In this document: in pieces, positions 1-11,768 of the stretch
Position numbering within the stretch: the stretch's first letter is position 1
Layout of the letters: every line of letters starts with the position of its first letter
DNA from: Megalobrama amblycephala
Taxonomy: Eukaryota; Chordata; Actinopteri; Cypriniformes; Xenocyprididae
NCBI RefSeq assembly: GCF_018812025.1
Contig: NC_063044.1
Span: 72,143,057 to 72,207,056 of the forward strand
DNA: 64,000 nt
Direction of reading: 5' to 3'
The notes under the pieces: generated by a model
What the model was told of the DNA's origin: nothing
The model's input: the letters and a program-made list of their open reading frames with translations, nothing else
The model's database searches: none
Position numbers and translations under genes: made by a program

Positions 1-155
1 CCCCACAGCACGCTGTCTGACGTTCTCTACAGAATTTAACGTATCATCACCACACAGTTCGTGCCATATACAGTTTTGGGTGTTTTCATTTTTAATCTTA
101 CGAAAGCTTCAAGTGCAGTTAATTATTTGACATGCAATACGTGCAAATATATATA

Positions 156-316
156 CGGAGCCCGCACATGACATGCAATAATAAATAAATAAATTGTGTG
201 CATGATTTACTAATTCGTTCCCTCGATTTATACATAAAGGGAACAAATTAGTAAATCGTTCGCACGATTTAGCCCAGGCTACTATTTATTTTCTCTCTCA
301 TGTGTGGGGCTCTGTA
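156..316. repeat. Short MITE with internal palindrome
   Basis: The ends are near inverted copies (left GGAGCCCGCACATGACA, right the reverse complement of AGAGCCCCACACATGAGA). Inside, 206-225 (GATTTACTAATTCGTTCCCT) is the inverted partner of 238-257, so the centre can fold into a hairpin. It fits a non-autonomous DNA transposon; the family is not identified. Confidence 0.5.
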
Positions 317-1567
317 AATAGACAACGGTGGATACAAATTCTCCAGCAACAGGCCTCCTGTACTTTAATTCGGCAACTTTTATTCATGCCACCGCGACAA
401 ACTCAGCGGTACTAGAGATGAGGTGAAAGGAATTTGATTTGTGGCTTCTTGCTTGACGCTTGCTCTCTTGTTTGCCGTCAAAACGGTTGACCACTGCCGT
501 GTGTGTATTATGTGTCCTGTGGCAAAATGTGGCGAAAACTCCCACATGACGTTAATAGCGTGATTAAGGTGTGTACATGTGTATAATGCACTCCAATAAT
601 GCGACTAAAATAGGAATACTCCACCTGTCTTAATTCGATTTGTGTTTACTTCGAGTATGACTTTATTCGGATTAAGATAATAAAACATCGCTGTTTACAT
701 GGTCCTTTCTTAATCAGAGTATTGTCTTAATCGTATTAATATCGGATTACTGCTGTCCATGTAAACGTAGTCACTGACAGAAATAACAAAATAGGTATCA
801 TTTTAAGCTTAGAAACTCAGCTTTTTAATGCATCCAACAGTTTTGTTCAACTCTTAATGAGAGCTGAATTATCCCGTTAAACTGGAGTGTACCGCCCGTG
901 GCTGCCACCTAGCTAAATTTTTCAAAACTAATGTCCTGATCACCACAAAATAGGTTTCATTTGAAAGCTTAGAGTATAAACTTTACAAAGAATGTAGCCA
1001 ATTTGATAAACTCCTAAGTAGTGCTGAGTTATTTGCTTAAAAAAAAAAAAATGAAACGTGGTCTGATTGTGGAAATTTGCACATCGTTTGCAGCAGATTC
1101 TCACGATTAAAATGAGTCCAACATCAACATAATCCCTTGCGTCGATCACAAGATATTCCTCGTGAAGGAACAATTTTAAAATTTGATGTATTTTTTTAGC
1201 ATTTTCTCAGCGCGAGAATGTCCACGTTTATTTCATTTTTATTTTAAAATTAAAGTTTTCTTTCAAACAATACCAACCTTTTGACTCTAGCTATAATTTT
1301 GCTCTTTAATTTTTTGTATATCGCTCAGAAAAAAAACAACTCTGAAAATGTCTTTAGGGCTTAAGGGGTAAATAAATATAAACTGGGTCTGTCATATTAC
1401 ATAACATTATAATGAAAACACTATTGTATTAAAACATTTTGAATTCTTAGGTTAGCTGTCGTTTTTCAGCATGCTGTTACACAAAGACCGAGTCCACGAC
1501 AGTTACACATCCTGACTAGCAGTCAAGTTCCCTTGTGCATCATTTTATGCTGAAATAAGTTATATGC
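317..1567. other. Non-coding, repeat-like DNA
   Basis: No convincing exon. The stretch at about 560-775 (alternating GGATTAAG-type and GTTTACATG-type words) looks like part of an interspersed DNA repeat. The first coding exon of the zinc-finger gene, expected upstream of 1653, was not found here and may lie left of the window. Confidence 0.35.
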
Positions 1568-1652
1568 TTGTTGGATAAATATCAAAACATTTTTGGTGTC
1601 TGCTGCTTTGTGGCACAAAACTGGAATTTTTTTTTCTCTTTTTTCACCTTAG

Positions 1653-2662
1653 ACTTGATGGCGTTGAAAGAGGAGAGTCAAGATCTAAATGAAATGGAAG
1701 AGAAAGATCTATATAAGACAGATTGTGATGTCATAATTGAAGAAAAATCTTTTAATTGCTCACAGACTAAAAAAAGAGCTCAAAAGACAAGTAATGAAAG
1801 TTATTTCGCCTGCCAACAGTGTGGAAAGAGTTTCAGTCAAAAAGGACATCTAAACTGTCACATGAGAATTCACACAGGAGAGAAGCCTTACACATGTCAA
1901 CAGTGTGGAAAGAGCTTCAGTCATCATGTCAACCTTAAAGTCCACATGAGAGTTCACACTGGAGAGAAGCCTTACACCTGCCAACTTTGTGGAAAGGGTT
2001 TCGGTCATAAAGAAATTCTTAACAGGCACATGAATGTTCACACTGGAGAGAAGCCTTTCACATGTCAACAGTGTGGAAAGAGCTTCGGTGTACAAGCAAA
2101 CCTTAAAGTCCACATGAATGTTCACACTGGAGTGAAGCTTTACGCCTGCCAACAGTGTGGAAAGACCTTCAGTGTACAAGCAAACCTTAAAGTCCACATG
2201 AGAGTTCACACTGGAGAGAAGCCCTTCACATGTCAACAGTGTGGAAAAAGTTTCACTCAAAAAGGACACCTGAACAATCACATGAGAGTTCATTCTGGGA
2301 AAACGTCTTACATATGCCTTCAGTGTGGAATGAGTTTCACTCAAAAAAGAAGCCTTGATGGGCACATGAGAGTTCACACTGCAGAGAAGCCCTTCACATG
2401 TCAACAGTGTGGAAAAAGTTTCACTCACAAAGGAAACCTTAATAAGCACACGAAGATTCACACTGGAGAGAAGCCTTACGCCTGCCAACAGTGTGGAAAG
2501 AGCTTCAGTGAACAAACACACCTTACAGGCCACATGAGAGTTCACACTGGAGAGAAGCCGTTCACATGTCAACAGTGTGGAAAGAGTTTCAGTCATCAAG
2601 GAAACCTTAAAGTCCACATGAGAGTTCATTGGAGAGAAGAGCTACAGTTGACAACGGTGTAG
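1653..2662 (+). CDS. C2H2 zinc-finger protein, last exon, ten fingers
   Basis: Likely a DNA-binding nuclear regulator of the large cyprinid C2H2 family. A polypyrimidine tract and AG at 1651-1652 mark a splice acceptor; the reading frame is open further upstream, but that part (from 1568) looks intronic. In these fish genes this exon follows a short exon, so 1658 ([17 protein letters not shown]) is an internal Met or the start of a shorter form. An acidic leader is followed by ten tandem C2H2 fingers, most joined by the TGEKP linker. Finger 4 is followed by TGVKL, finger 6 by SGKTS and finger 7 by TAEKP. There is no KRAB or BTB domain. The frame stops at 2660-2662 and an AATAAA lies at 2730. 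No orthologue can be named because these genes form recent arrays. Confidence 0.85.
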
Positions 2663-2729
2663 ATAGAGTTTTAAACAACACAGCAATCTGGTTTATGGCC
2701 ATTGACACAACCGGCTTAAAGTCGTGACA

Positions 2730-2735
2730 AATAAA
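2730..2735 (+). terminator. Polyadenylation signal of the zinc-finger gene
   Basis: AATAAA lies 68 bases after the stop codon of the zinc-finger exon, a usual distance for a short 3' UTR. Confidence 0.45.
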
Positions 2736-2806
2736 TGAAGGACATGGCAAAATCTGTAAAACAAAATACAACATGGTCATCCATGCCTTTAAGTTGCATG
2801 AGTGTT

Positions 2807-3285
2807 AAGGCCCTGATATACTTCAAACGAAATCGAAGAACGAGCTGATTTCGAACAAAATCGTGACAAAAAGAAATTCGTTTTGTGTTCTTTATGGAAG
2901 ATCGAAACAGCTTGGCAAAATGAACTTTCAGGAAAAGTTCGCTCTAGCTTTGTATGATACTGTAATGGTGCTTGATTTTAAGCAATCTATTAAATAAAGC
3001 TGCTATACAAATAAATGTGCCTGGAAGCTAATTTGCAGAGCTCATGCTAGCATGATGCTTTTATGATTTCTATAAAAAAATGCTTGCTGTTTTCTCATTT
3101 TTGTTGTGTTTATTTTGTTACTGAGTGTAGAGCACGTATTTACATATTCATCTAACCGTCGCTCTCAGCAGTGTGGGCGGCGTCAGATGTTCGATTACAG
3201 TATATCGCTGGTCGCACATTTCAAACTTTGTTTACCTCTAAACGAAGAACGAAAAAGAACTTAATTTGAAGTATAATGGGGCCTT
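2807..3285. mobile_element. Non-autonomous DNA transposon (MITE), 479 bp
   Basis: The left end (AAGGCCCTGATATACTTCAA) and the reverse complement of the right end (AAGGCCCCATTATACTTCAA) match at about 18 of 20 positions. There is no open reading frame. The target duplication is not clear, so the superfamily is left open. Confidence 0.65.
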
Positions 3286-5204
3286 TTGTGTCGGGCAAAT
3301 AACAAAACCTTAAATTTAGACTGGCCACACACTTTTTAAGATTTTAAGCCTGACTTTGAGCCCAATTTTCGATAGCCAATTAGTGCGAGTAAGCTTCACC
3401 AACCAGATGTTGTGTGGTTCCTAGCTGCCACGAAAATGGAGTATTGAGAAAAAAGTTCACCCATATTCTTTTTTTGTCCTTTGGTTTTCTTCCCATAAAA
3501 CAAAACTCGTGGCATGAGAACCAGATGACATAGCCATTTTTACTCCATGAGAGATTTTTTTCATGGGGGAATAATTACCTGGAGTGTTACACATATGATG
3601 TACAATCAGACTAAGCCATGCATTAATTTGAACAGCTATAGCCTACCCTTAACCTCGTCTCTTGAAACACAGTGGCAAGGTGTAAGGAAGAAAATATTCC
3701 CCCAAGAAATGGGACACCACTACTACACATCTTCATACCTAGTTTTTTATTAGTGTCCTGTAACATTTAACCAGTATGAACACGAATGAAGTGCGCATAT
3801 CAACAGAAATCGGGCGCAAGCCGTTTAACAGATACTCACTCCCAACATTGTTTTCTGCTGTATTTTGGACGGCACTAGGTTTCAGTTTGAAACGTATGAG
3901 CCTTCGAGTTTCCCAAGACTGGTGAAGCCGCTTTTCCATTTGGCCAAGCTGTTTGTTTAACCGTTGCATCTCATGCCGAGTCGGCCGGTACGGATATGGT
4001 TTCGTTTTCTACTGTTTGTATTACATTGCAAAGAGCTAACGGTGCTCTTTGCAAACAAATACAAACAAGTCAGTTGTTGCCTTGGTAACGCAAGAGTTTA
4101 CAGACGATACAAGATGTAAATAGCGACTGCACTATGAAGGATGACAGATATTTCTTTTAACTGTATTATTCATTTGTGTTCACATCATTCAAATTACGGA
4201 GAAACTGGCAGCCAGGTAACACAATTGATCAATCCTGAGTGGAAATATCACTACCATGATCTCTACATGCATTCTGGAATTTGGATTTTTACTGGTTTTT
4301 TACTAATACCGATACCTAGGTTGGACCATACTTTCCGTTTAATCAACAGATCAAATGGATACTGGATAAAGCAAACAAACATAACACTCCACTCTAAATG
4401 TTAATTAGGCTTGGCATTTTTTTTTTTTTTTTTTTTTTTATATAAATCGTTTTTTTAAATGTGGTTGCCATGAATCAATCCTCTTATTTACCTTCCGTGA
4501 TGTTATAGCAGGCACTGTTTCATTCATTCATTGCTTAACATGGTGGATGCCTTTCAGTGTGAAAGAAGTTCTGGACAGTTGAAGGAACTGATGGTGTCCT
4601 GGCCGGGCCTGCAATGCATTGTCATTGTTTATCATTGGCATGCATTTTCAAGTCTTGCCGATTTAAACTTCCGCATGAACCGGAAGTTGCAAACGACTTT
4701 TCTCCAGTGTTGTGACGTATTTCCAAGTGAAACAGAATATTGAATAGAGGGCAGAGTTTTACTTTAGCGCTCCTCCTCCCCATATCTCGCTCATAGAAGA
4801 CAAACGTTTGGAGGGGAGTGATTTATGCATTTTCAACCCACTGACGTTATCAGAGAAGGAACGCCATTCCAGACCGGAAATAACATTTCAGATTTTGATT
4901 AAAGATTATCGCAACAAACTATTTTTTTTCTGTGTTTTAACTTGCATGGATTGATTGTTCACCACAAGACTAGTAATTTGCACTAACAAAGTAAATGGGG
5001 TCGATTTTGATTTCATCTGTACTTTGAGCATTCAAGGGGAAGAGAACTTGCACATGCTCTGTGAGAAGTTTGTGTGCACACCCGAAACGCTCACAACTGC
5101 GCGTTTCAGACAGTGCGCAAATAATATAATTATTTATCTTTCACCTCTCCTTGTGCCTAAACAGACAAATTCACACACATTTATCCCAAAATGCCCGCCT
5201 TTTC
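3286..5204. other. Non-coding DNA
   Basis: No supported gene. Visible features are an 11-bp perfect hairpin (TTGCAAAGAGC at 4026-4036 and its complement at 4044-4054) and a poly-T run at about 4418-4439. Short open frames here lack splice context and resemble no known family. Confidence 0.35.
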
Positions 5205-5396
5205 TTACAGAGCAGAAACATGCACAGGGATGTTTATATGGGTGGCAATAGAGGTGCTTAAATCAGTGACGGTGGGCATTCCGGACAGGCCCGTTGCAGC
5301 CCAGGCCTCCTTTAAATTTTTAAAACCAGTACGGTGCCTGTAGAAGGAGCACTGTTCTTTCTTCACTGTTCTTTCGCCATGCTTCTTAAGGTGATC
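5205..5396 (-). pseudogene. Possible stray exon, unidentified family
   Basis: On the minus strand a clean acceptor (pyrimidine-rich tract ending TGTAG) precedes an open stretch that includes TVTDLSTSIATH, ending near a GTAAGA donor-like site. The residues loosely recall the C-terminal part of tyrosine-recombinase (Crypton-like) proteins, but I cannot identify the family from this alone. No flanking exons were found, so this is probably a remnant. Confidence 0.25.
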
Positions 5397-6749
5397 TACA
5401 GAGAGAAAGAGAGAGGCGTTTAATGGCACATTGCATGCCAAAGCCTGAGAGGCAAGAGGAGTGGAAAACCTACCCAGAATCCTGGCAAGTCCTGGCCTGT
5501 TTAAGGGCCACCTCATGAACCACCATCTTGCACCTCACAAAGCATATCATATTGTGGAGGGAGACCATGGCAGTATAGGAGAGTAAGCAAGCAGGCAGTG
5601 GGGTCTCGCATAGGACAAAACTGAGCCACATTCTTTTAAATAATTTTGAATGTTTGGCTCAGAAATTTTGGAAATCTGCATTTAGCCAAGCCCTCATTTT
5701 GGAGGTGCAATTTAAAAATGTCAAGCTAGCCAGTGGACATGTACGCAATTAAGTTCTTAATGCAAAATATTTTGGAGGCCACATTGTTATGAGCTTCGGT
5801 GAGGGGTAAGAAGTAACAAGTGCCATACTCACTTAATCCCACCACGTGATCCAGGAAAGGGTGCGCTGTGTCAATGGAGCGGGAGGGCCCAGCGGCCGGC
5901 TGCCCTTCAGGCCCAGTGTTATGAGAAATCGAGTCACCCCAGACATTGGGTCTCCTTCAGGAGGTTCAGTGGACTTTTAATGGGTGGTATTTTTAGTACT
6001 TTTCCATAATTAAATATTTTATGTTGGTCTCAGCATTGAAGGAAAGTAGACAAGAGGGTCTTTTGTCCTCTGTTGAAGCTGTATTCTATACTATAACATC
6101 TGGTTTTCTTTATGTACTGGAACCATTTCCATGTAAGGAACAAGGCTCTGCTAGGATTGAATGGGAGACAGGGAATGGTCCCTGCTTTTGTTTTGCAAGT
6201 ATAGGAGAGGGTCTTCTGGATCCCCAGGAAAGCAAGGGTACCTGACTGGGAGATGACTATATTTAGACTTGTTTTTCCATATGTATCACATTCCTATACC
6301 ATGAGCTATATAATGTATTCTCTCTCTCATTGGTTAAATCTATACTACATCTACTCTTTCTCTTTCTATATAATCTCTGACCCTGCTAAATAAAAAATGA
6401 GACCTCTTCTGAAATTATTTGTATTATTCAGAAGCACAATGCAGGTCAGACAGACGTGGTAGACGTGAGGGTAAATGATGAGAGGAATTTCATTATTGGG
6501 ACAACTGATCTTTAATTGTGCTTTCACACCAGTATCTCTGTTGTTTGACATCACAATTATTTCAATAATTTGAAACTGTGTCTGCAGTGACAATATTCGG
6601 TTACACATTTAGACATTTATTTCACAGTGCTTCTTACAGATTAAGAATGTGCAACATAGGGAGAGGGATCCCACGACCTGCCATAGTGAAGTTCTCTGAC
6701 ACATGAAGTAGATTACCAGCAGAGGGCAGTCGTTTTATTCTCAGTTATA
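5397..6749. other. Non-coding, repeat-like DNA
   Basis: No supported gene. The part at about 5940-6430 has an AATAAA-bearing, A/T-rich composition that could be old retroelement DNA, but no pair of ends could be found. Confidence 0.25.
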
Positions 6750-7573
6750 CAGTCCTTCCAGAAAAACGCGGATTTTTTTTGTGATTGTTGCGGGCAAAAA
6801 TCCTTGATTATGCGGCACGTTTTCTTAAAAAATGCGATAGAATATGCGGGATATTTTTGCAATTTTATGCGATGAAATTGCGGGAACTTGCAAAAACTGA
6901 GGTTTGATGAAAAAGAGAAAAAAAGGTGATTTCCCCAACACCCTGTTTTCACTAGGCTACTACCTTAATGTAAAGAGTCATTTCCTATTACTTCCTATGA
7001 TAAGCAAGTATACTAAATCACAGAATATTTAAGTTCTCAATCTGTTTTATTTCAGACCTTAATTAACACATGGCTCAAACTTCCGTCTGTGGTCCAACAC
7101 GCAGTTGCACGCAGTGCAAAATATTTTGCCCCCACTGTCATGTAACACACCGGGAAACTGCTTCGCGCTGTCTTTTGCGCTCATTTTTGTTGGCAAATGA
7201 GAATGATTTGCGTGCTTCATCATGGTATCACTGATTTCACCGCAGGGTTTGCAGATGATGTTCACGTTGCGTAATTACGTCACTTCATAAGGTTCCCATG
7301 GCAATAGGGGGAAAATAATGGCGCTTTACTAGTGTGAAGTAAACACAACATTTTTCAACTTTCTGCTAAGATATATGTGACTTTTTCACAATGAAAATAC
7401 AGGGATTATAAAATCATGCTAGCCCCGCATATTTTACTTGCTGAAATCGGCAAATTATGCGGCGAAAGTGCGGCGTATTTGAAAAAATGTGACCCCCGCA
7501 TAAATATGCAGACTTTGGCTGATTTATGTGTTAAATCAGGCGATCGCATAATCGCGCTTTTCTGGAGGGACTG
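6750..7573 (-). mobile_element. Deleted hAT transposon with CGGBP1-like remnant
   Basis: The terminal inverted repeats are CAGTCCTTCCAGAAAAACGC at the left and the complement of CAGTCCCTCCAGAAAAGCGC at the right, a typical hAT form. GTTATA lies directly outside both ends, consistent with a decayed 8-bp target duplication. The element is 824 bp, far too short for an intact transposase, and keeps one coding fragment on the minus strand. Confidence 0.75.
7059..7265 (-). pseudogene. CGGBP1/BED-like zinc finger fragment
   Basis: A fragment of up to 68 codons holds AKQFPGVLHDSGGKIFCTAC followed by NCVLDHRRK. Its spacing (an F-x2-hxxDGGK-FCxxCN-VLxH pattern) is that of the N-terminal zinc finger of CGGBP1, a vertebrate CGG-repeat-binding protein thought to come from a hAT transposase. 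The second zinc-binding half is missing: the frame ends soon after RRKFEPCVN. It lies inside a short hAT element, so I read it as what is left of a transposase after internal deletion, not a host gene. Confidence 0.55.
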
Positions 7574-7589
7574 GTTATAGCATGTACTT

Positions 7590-8110
7590 AAAGGATTAGT
7601 CCATTTTTAAATAACATTTCCTGATAATTTACTCACCCCCATGTCATCCAAAATTAAGGTTTTAGATGGAAACATTCCTGGATTATTCTCCTTATAGTGG
7701 ACTTCAATGGAGCCCAAACGGTTGAAGGTCAAAATTACAGTTTCAGTGCAGCTTCAAAGGGCTTTAAACAATACCAGACGAGAAATAAGTGTCTTTTTGA
7801 GCGAAAGAATAAGTCATTTTCAAAAAAAAAAATTTAATTGCTTTATATAAACAAATGATCGCCTTCTATATGCTTCCTCGTTCAATATTGCATTACACAG
7901 AGTTTGTATTTACATAAAAGTGTTTTGTACATCTTGTTATGCAGTTACCTGAAAAGAAGTACAATAAAGATGAATAAAGAAATATTAAAGAAGAGCACTG
8001 CAGTGATGACATATTAACTCTAAATGAAGCGCATCACATGTGCGCCACCTACTGAAGCGTGCAATGACGTCATGACGCAGGTATGCCAAATGAAACTAAT
8101 TCAATAAATG
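7590..8110. repeat. Interspersed fish repeat
   Basis: The words AAGGATTAGTCCATTTTTAA and ATTTACTCACCCCCATGTCA are ones I associate with a repeat common in fish genomes. Boundaries are approximate and there is no coding content. The remaining DNA to 8923 shows no gene. Confidence 0.4.
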
Positions 8111-8923
8111 CACATAACACTTTTGTTGAACGTACGGCACAAATAGTAAATTAAACACTATTTAGGAATATTAGAAAAACAACATTTATTTAATTTAATT
8201 TATAATGGATTCAAAGAAAATGTACCTCATAAACATAATTCAATAGATCAGAACTTGTATCAGTATATCATTACTTTTATTCAATTTCAGTATATCACAA
8301 CAACACCGGCGGGGGATTTTAAATTGCTAATTCAAAAAAAGTACGTAAAATTTTATGAAAGTAAAATGCTCACGCAATGGACACGCACCGTTATGAGTGC
8401 CTGTCAACACATTTTAATGATGGGTAATATTATATTTAATGAAAAACACAACAACACAAACTCGCTTAAATAGGTGCTTTTACATTTCGCTTGAAGACCA
8501 AATCTTCCTCCATCATCTTATCAGTCAAAGGTGAGGCAAAATGGGCAAAGGGAAATAAAATATAATTTTTTCCTAGCAAGTTTTATTTAGAATTTTTGTT
8601 TAAATATTATTTAGTCTATTTGTTAGAATTTTAATGATTTAATTATAATTTAATTAATTGCTTGTCATCAACTTACGAACCCCCTGCAGTAAAGGATTAA
8701 CATGTTTTACAGAATATTGAGTAGTTTCTAAACCAATATTGAGAAAAATAATATTTGTTCCATAGTTATTATTAATTTTTTTTATTAGTAAAACCATATC
8801 CACAAAAAAAAAAATTCCAGCTAACATTATAAACCGGACCAAATGCGAACCTAACTGGACGTTCACAACATCCTGTTTGTTTTGATCTGTCTCATATGTT
8901 AGTTTCCTTGACTGTTTTTCTGG

Positions 8924-9674
8924 TGTTACGACCGTCTAGGGGTCGGCCGCAACAGGAAGAGGAAGAAATGAGTCTCACTACCAGAGAGATTCCAAAAAGA
9001 AAAGATTTTATTTCTTACAGAGGGTTTAGCGTCAGGGGCAGACAAGGCCAAAATAAAAAACAAAAGAATCCTTTTTTTAAACCTCTACAATTCCTAATTG
9101 AGAATAAAGAAAACAAAATACAGTTCAAACTTACCTACCTCCCTAACCAAAAACAATATGAAAATGTGTACAAAATAAAATGGCGTCAAACCCCCTACAT
9201 CCCTCGATTGTGTAAAGATATATACAAAAGTATTTACAGGTAATATTTACATAAGTCCGTAGCGAACAAAGCAGAATCAGAATCCAGTAATCGATAGTCA
9301 AACAGGCGTGGGTCAAATAAACAAGAAATAACAACAAACAAAATACTACAGTCAGTCACACTTCACAAATACAAACCCCAAATAATCACTCACAATCAAT
9401 CTCTCTGGCACGACACTCTAGACTAACAAACGATACGAAGTAATGATGAGATAGGTTACGATCAACGACACGATGGCACAATGATGGCCCCTTCAGTGTG
9501 TTTGGGGCGGTCTTTATATCCAGATCAGGTGAGGAGGAGAACCAATTGCAGCCTCCAACAGGTTCTCACAAGCCACGCCCATCTGTAATACAAACATGCA
9601 GGCACATACACAGCGAGAGAGAATACACAAGACAACAGGATGGGATAAATGAATAAACAACTCTGCTCATAACA
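8924..9674 (-). repeat. 3' LTR of the gypsy element (751 bp)
   Basis: On the minus strand it begins TGTTATGAGCAG directly after a purine tract and ends GGTCGTAACA, giving the usual TG...CA ends inside a short TGTTA/TAACA inverted repeat. Its last 179 bases recur at 14600-14778. The pol frame runs on into it and stops only at 9525. Confidence 0.85.
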
Positions 9675-10670
9675 CCCCAACCCACAAAATAAAACATACT
9701 GTTTTAACTGATTAACACGGGACAATGAATCAGCAATTACATTGTCGATACCCTTTTTATGACAGATCTCCAGATTGTAGCTTTGACAGATTAGTGACCA
9801 TCGCATTAGACGATGATTAGCATTAGACATACGTTGAAGAAATATAAGAGGGTTATGGTCGGTGTAAACAGTAACAGGTTGCGAGCTCGAACCAACATAG
9901 ACCTCAAAATGTTGGAGAGCCAGAATCAAAGCAAGCACTTCCTTTTCTATGGTACTGTAGTTAAGCTGATGTTTGTGGAATTTTTTTGAAAAGAAGCTAA
10001 TTGGGTGATTCAAACCAGCACCATCAGTCTGAAGTAGGACAGCACCCGCACCTGTACCACTAGCACCCACTTCTAATATGAACGACTTTTCAAAGCAGGG
10101 CGCGGCAAGCACAGGGGCACTACAAAGCAAAGACTTTAAGGCTTCAAAGGCAAATTGACATTCCGAAGACCACTTAAATGAGACTGCCTTACGTAACAAT
10201 CCAGTGAGAGGACTGGCAACATCAGAAAAGTTCTTGCAAAAACAGCGGTAGTAACCAGTCATTCCGAGGAATCGGCAAAGTTCTTTCCTAGTCTTGGGAA
10301 CTGGGAAATCAAGGATGGCTTGTATTTTTGAGTTAAGTGGACAAACCTGACCATTACCAACCTCTTTTCCTAGGTAAGTAACAGTGGCACAGCCAAATTC
10401 GCATTTTGACAAGTTTAAGGTGAGATTAGCATCTCTCAGGTGCTTGAAGACATCCTCCAAGGTTTTGAGGTGGTCTTCCCATGTATCTGCATAGCACACA
10501 ACGTCGTCAAGATAAGCCTCACAATTAGACACATCAGACAATACTATGGACATTAGTCGCTGAAAGGTAGCTCCAGCATTACGAAGGCCAAAAGCCATAA
10601 CTCGATACTGTAAAAACACATCAGGGGTGGCAAAAGCAGAGATCTCAGATGCTAGCTCAGTGAGGGGCAC
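9525..10670 (-). pseudogene. Gypsy RT (second half) and RNase H
   Basis: This continues the RT after an in-frame stop at 10674-10676. It contains the RT catalytic box YLDD (in EAYLDDVVCYADTW) and the connection, then RNase H with YTDHNPL and the final SRVNQL. In RNase H the usual first catalytic Asp of the (L/V)xVDAS box is Gly here (LEVGASG). About the last 50 codons lie in the 3' LTR and are probably read-through rather than part of the ancestral protein. Confidence 0.8.
9675..9690 (-). other. Polypurine tract next to the 3' LTR
   Basis: The minus strand reads GTGGGTTGGGG immediately before the LTR start, matching the expected plus-strand primer position of an LTR element; it is not purely purine. 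Confidence 0.5.
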
Positions 10671-10673
10671 CTG

Positions 10674-11768
10674 TCAATATCCTTTGAGCAGATCAAGTTT
10701 AGTCACAAATTTAGCATTACCTACACGATCAACGCAATCTTCCATGCGAGGAAGTGGAAAGGAGTCAGCTTTCGTTAAAGCGTTAACTTTTCTGTAGTCC
10801 GTACAAAACCGTGAGGTACCATCTGACTTAGGGACGAGTAGACATGGCGAACACCATGGACTAGCACTAGGGACTGCTAGATTGTGCTCTAGTAAGTACT
10901 GAGTTTCTTGCTTCATTAGCTCTCTTTTAACTGGGTTAACACGATAAGCATTCTGTTTAACTGGAGTGTGCAAACCAACATCTATATCGTGTTTTATTAC
11001 ATGAGTGGTCGAGGGAAAATCATTAAACAAGGCCGGATACTTACTAATAAGATTGGTAATATCAGCCTGGGCAGATACTGATAAGTGAGACAGCTTTTCT
11101 GACAAGTTCGACAAAGTTTCAGAATTTGGTAAACGAGCAGACAAGAACGAGGCACTATTCATTTTTAAATCATCACTTTCAGGTGAGTATTCTGACAGTG
11201 GCACAGTAACTGGAACAACAGTAGCAACAGGCATGTTAACATCTTTCGAATCCGAACGGGACACGTATGCTTTAAGCATATTAATGTGACAAACCCGCGA
11301 CTTCCTTTTACGGTCAGGGGTATCAACAACATAGTCAGTATCTCCTAGCTTCTCCTTAATCTCATAAGGACCAACGAATTTAGCTTGAAGAGCTGAACCT
11401 GGCACTGGTAGCAAAATGAGAACTTTATCTCCAGTCTGAAATGAACGTTGTACTGCCTTTTGATCATAGCGAGTTTTCATTTGTGTTTGCACTGAACCAA
11501 GTGAGCGTCTAGCCAACTCCCACATAGTATGTAGTCGCTCACGGAATGCACTGACATAATCTAGGACATTGGTAGTTTGAGACGGATACACAGGAGAAAG
11601 AATTTGCTCGTGCAAAATTTTCAGTGGACCACGAACGGTGTGTCCAAAGATTAATTCAGAGGGACTGAATCCAAGTGACGCTTGGGTAGTATTCCGAACT
11701 GCAAACAACAAGAGCGGGATCTCCTCATCCCATTCTTTTTCACGCTCAACACAGAAGGTTCGAAGCAT
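10674..11768 (-). pseudogene. Gypsy integrase C-terminus and RT (first half)
   Basis: The first half holds the integrase C-terminal region (PSELIFGHTVRGPLK, then the KVLILLP and KFVGPYEI barrel segments). After a linker comes the RT start with SPWCSPCLLVPKSDGTSRFC, DYRKVN and TKLDLLKGY. The frame stops at 10674 exactly where gypsy RTs have a conserved Trp, so a single substitution explains the stop. It joins the upstream integrase frame through a one-base excess in the T run at 11772-11775. Confidence 0.8.

Noticed and set aside
1850..2629. Long open frame antisense to the zinc-finger exon
   Set aside because: It exists only because the tandem finger repeat has no stops in this frame; the repeating peptide has no domain.
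8896..9243. Plus-strand frame at the left LTR and a twin at 14551-14838
   Set aside because: Both are translations of the LTR repeat in the wrong orientation.
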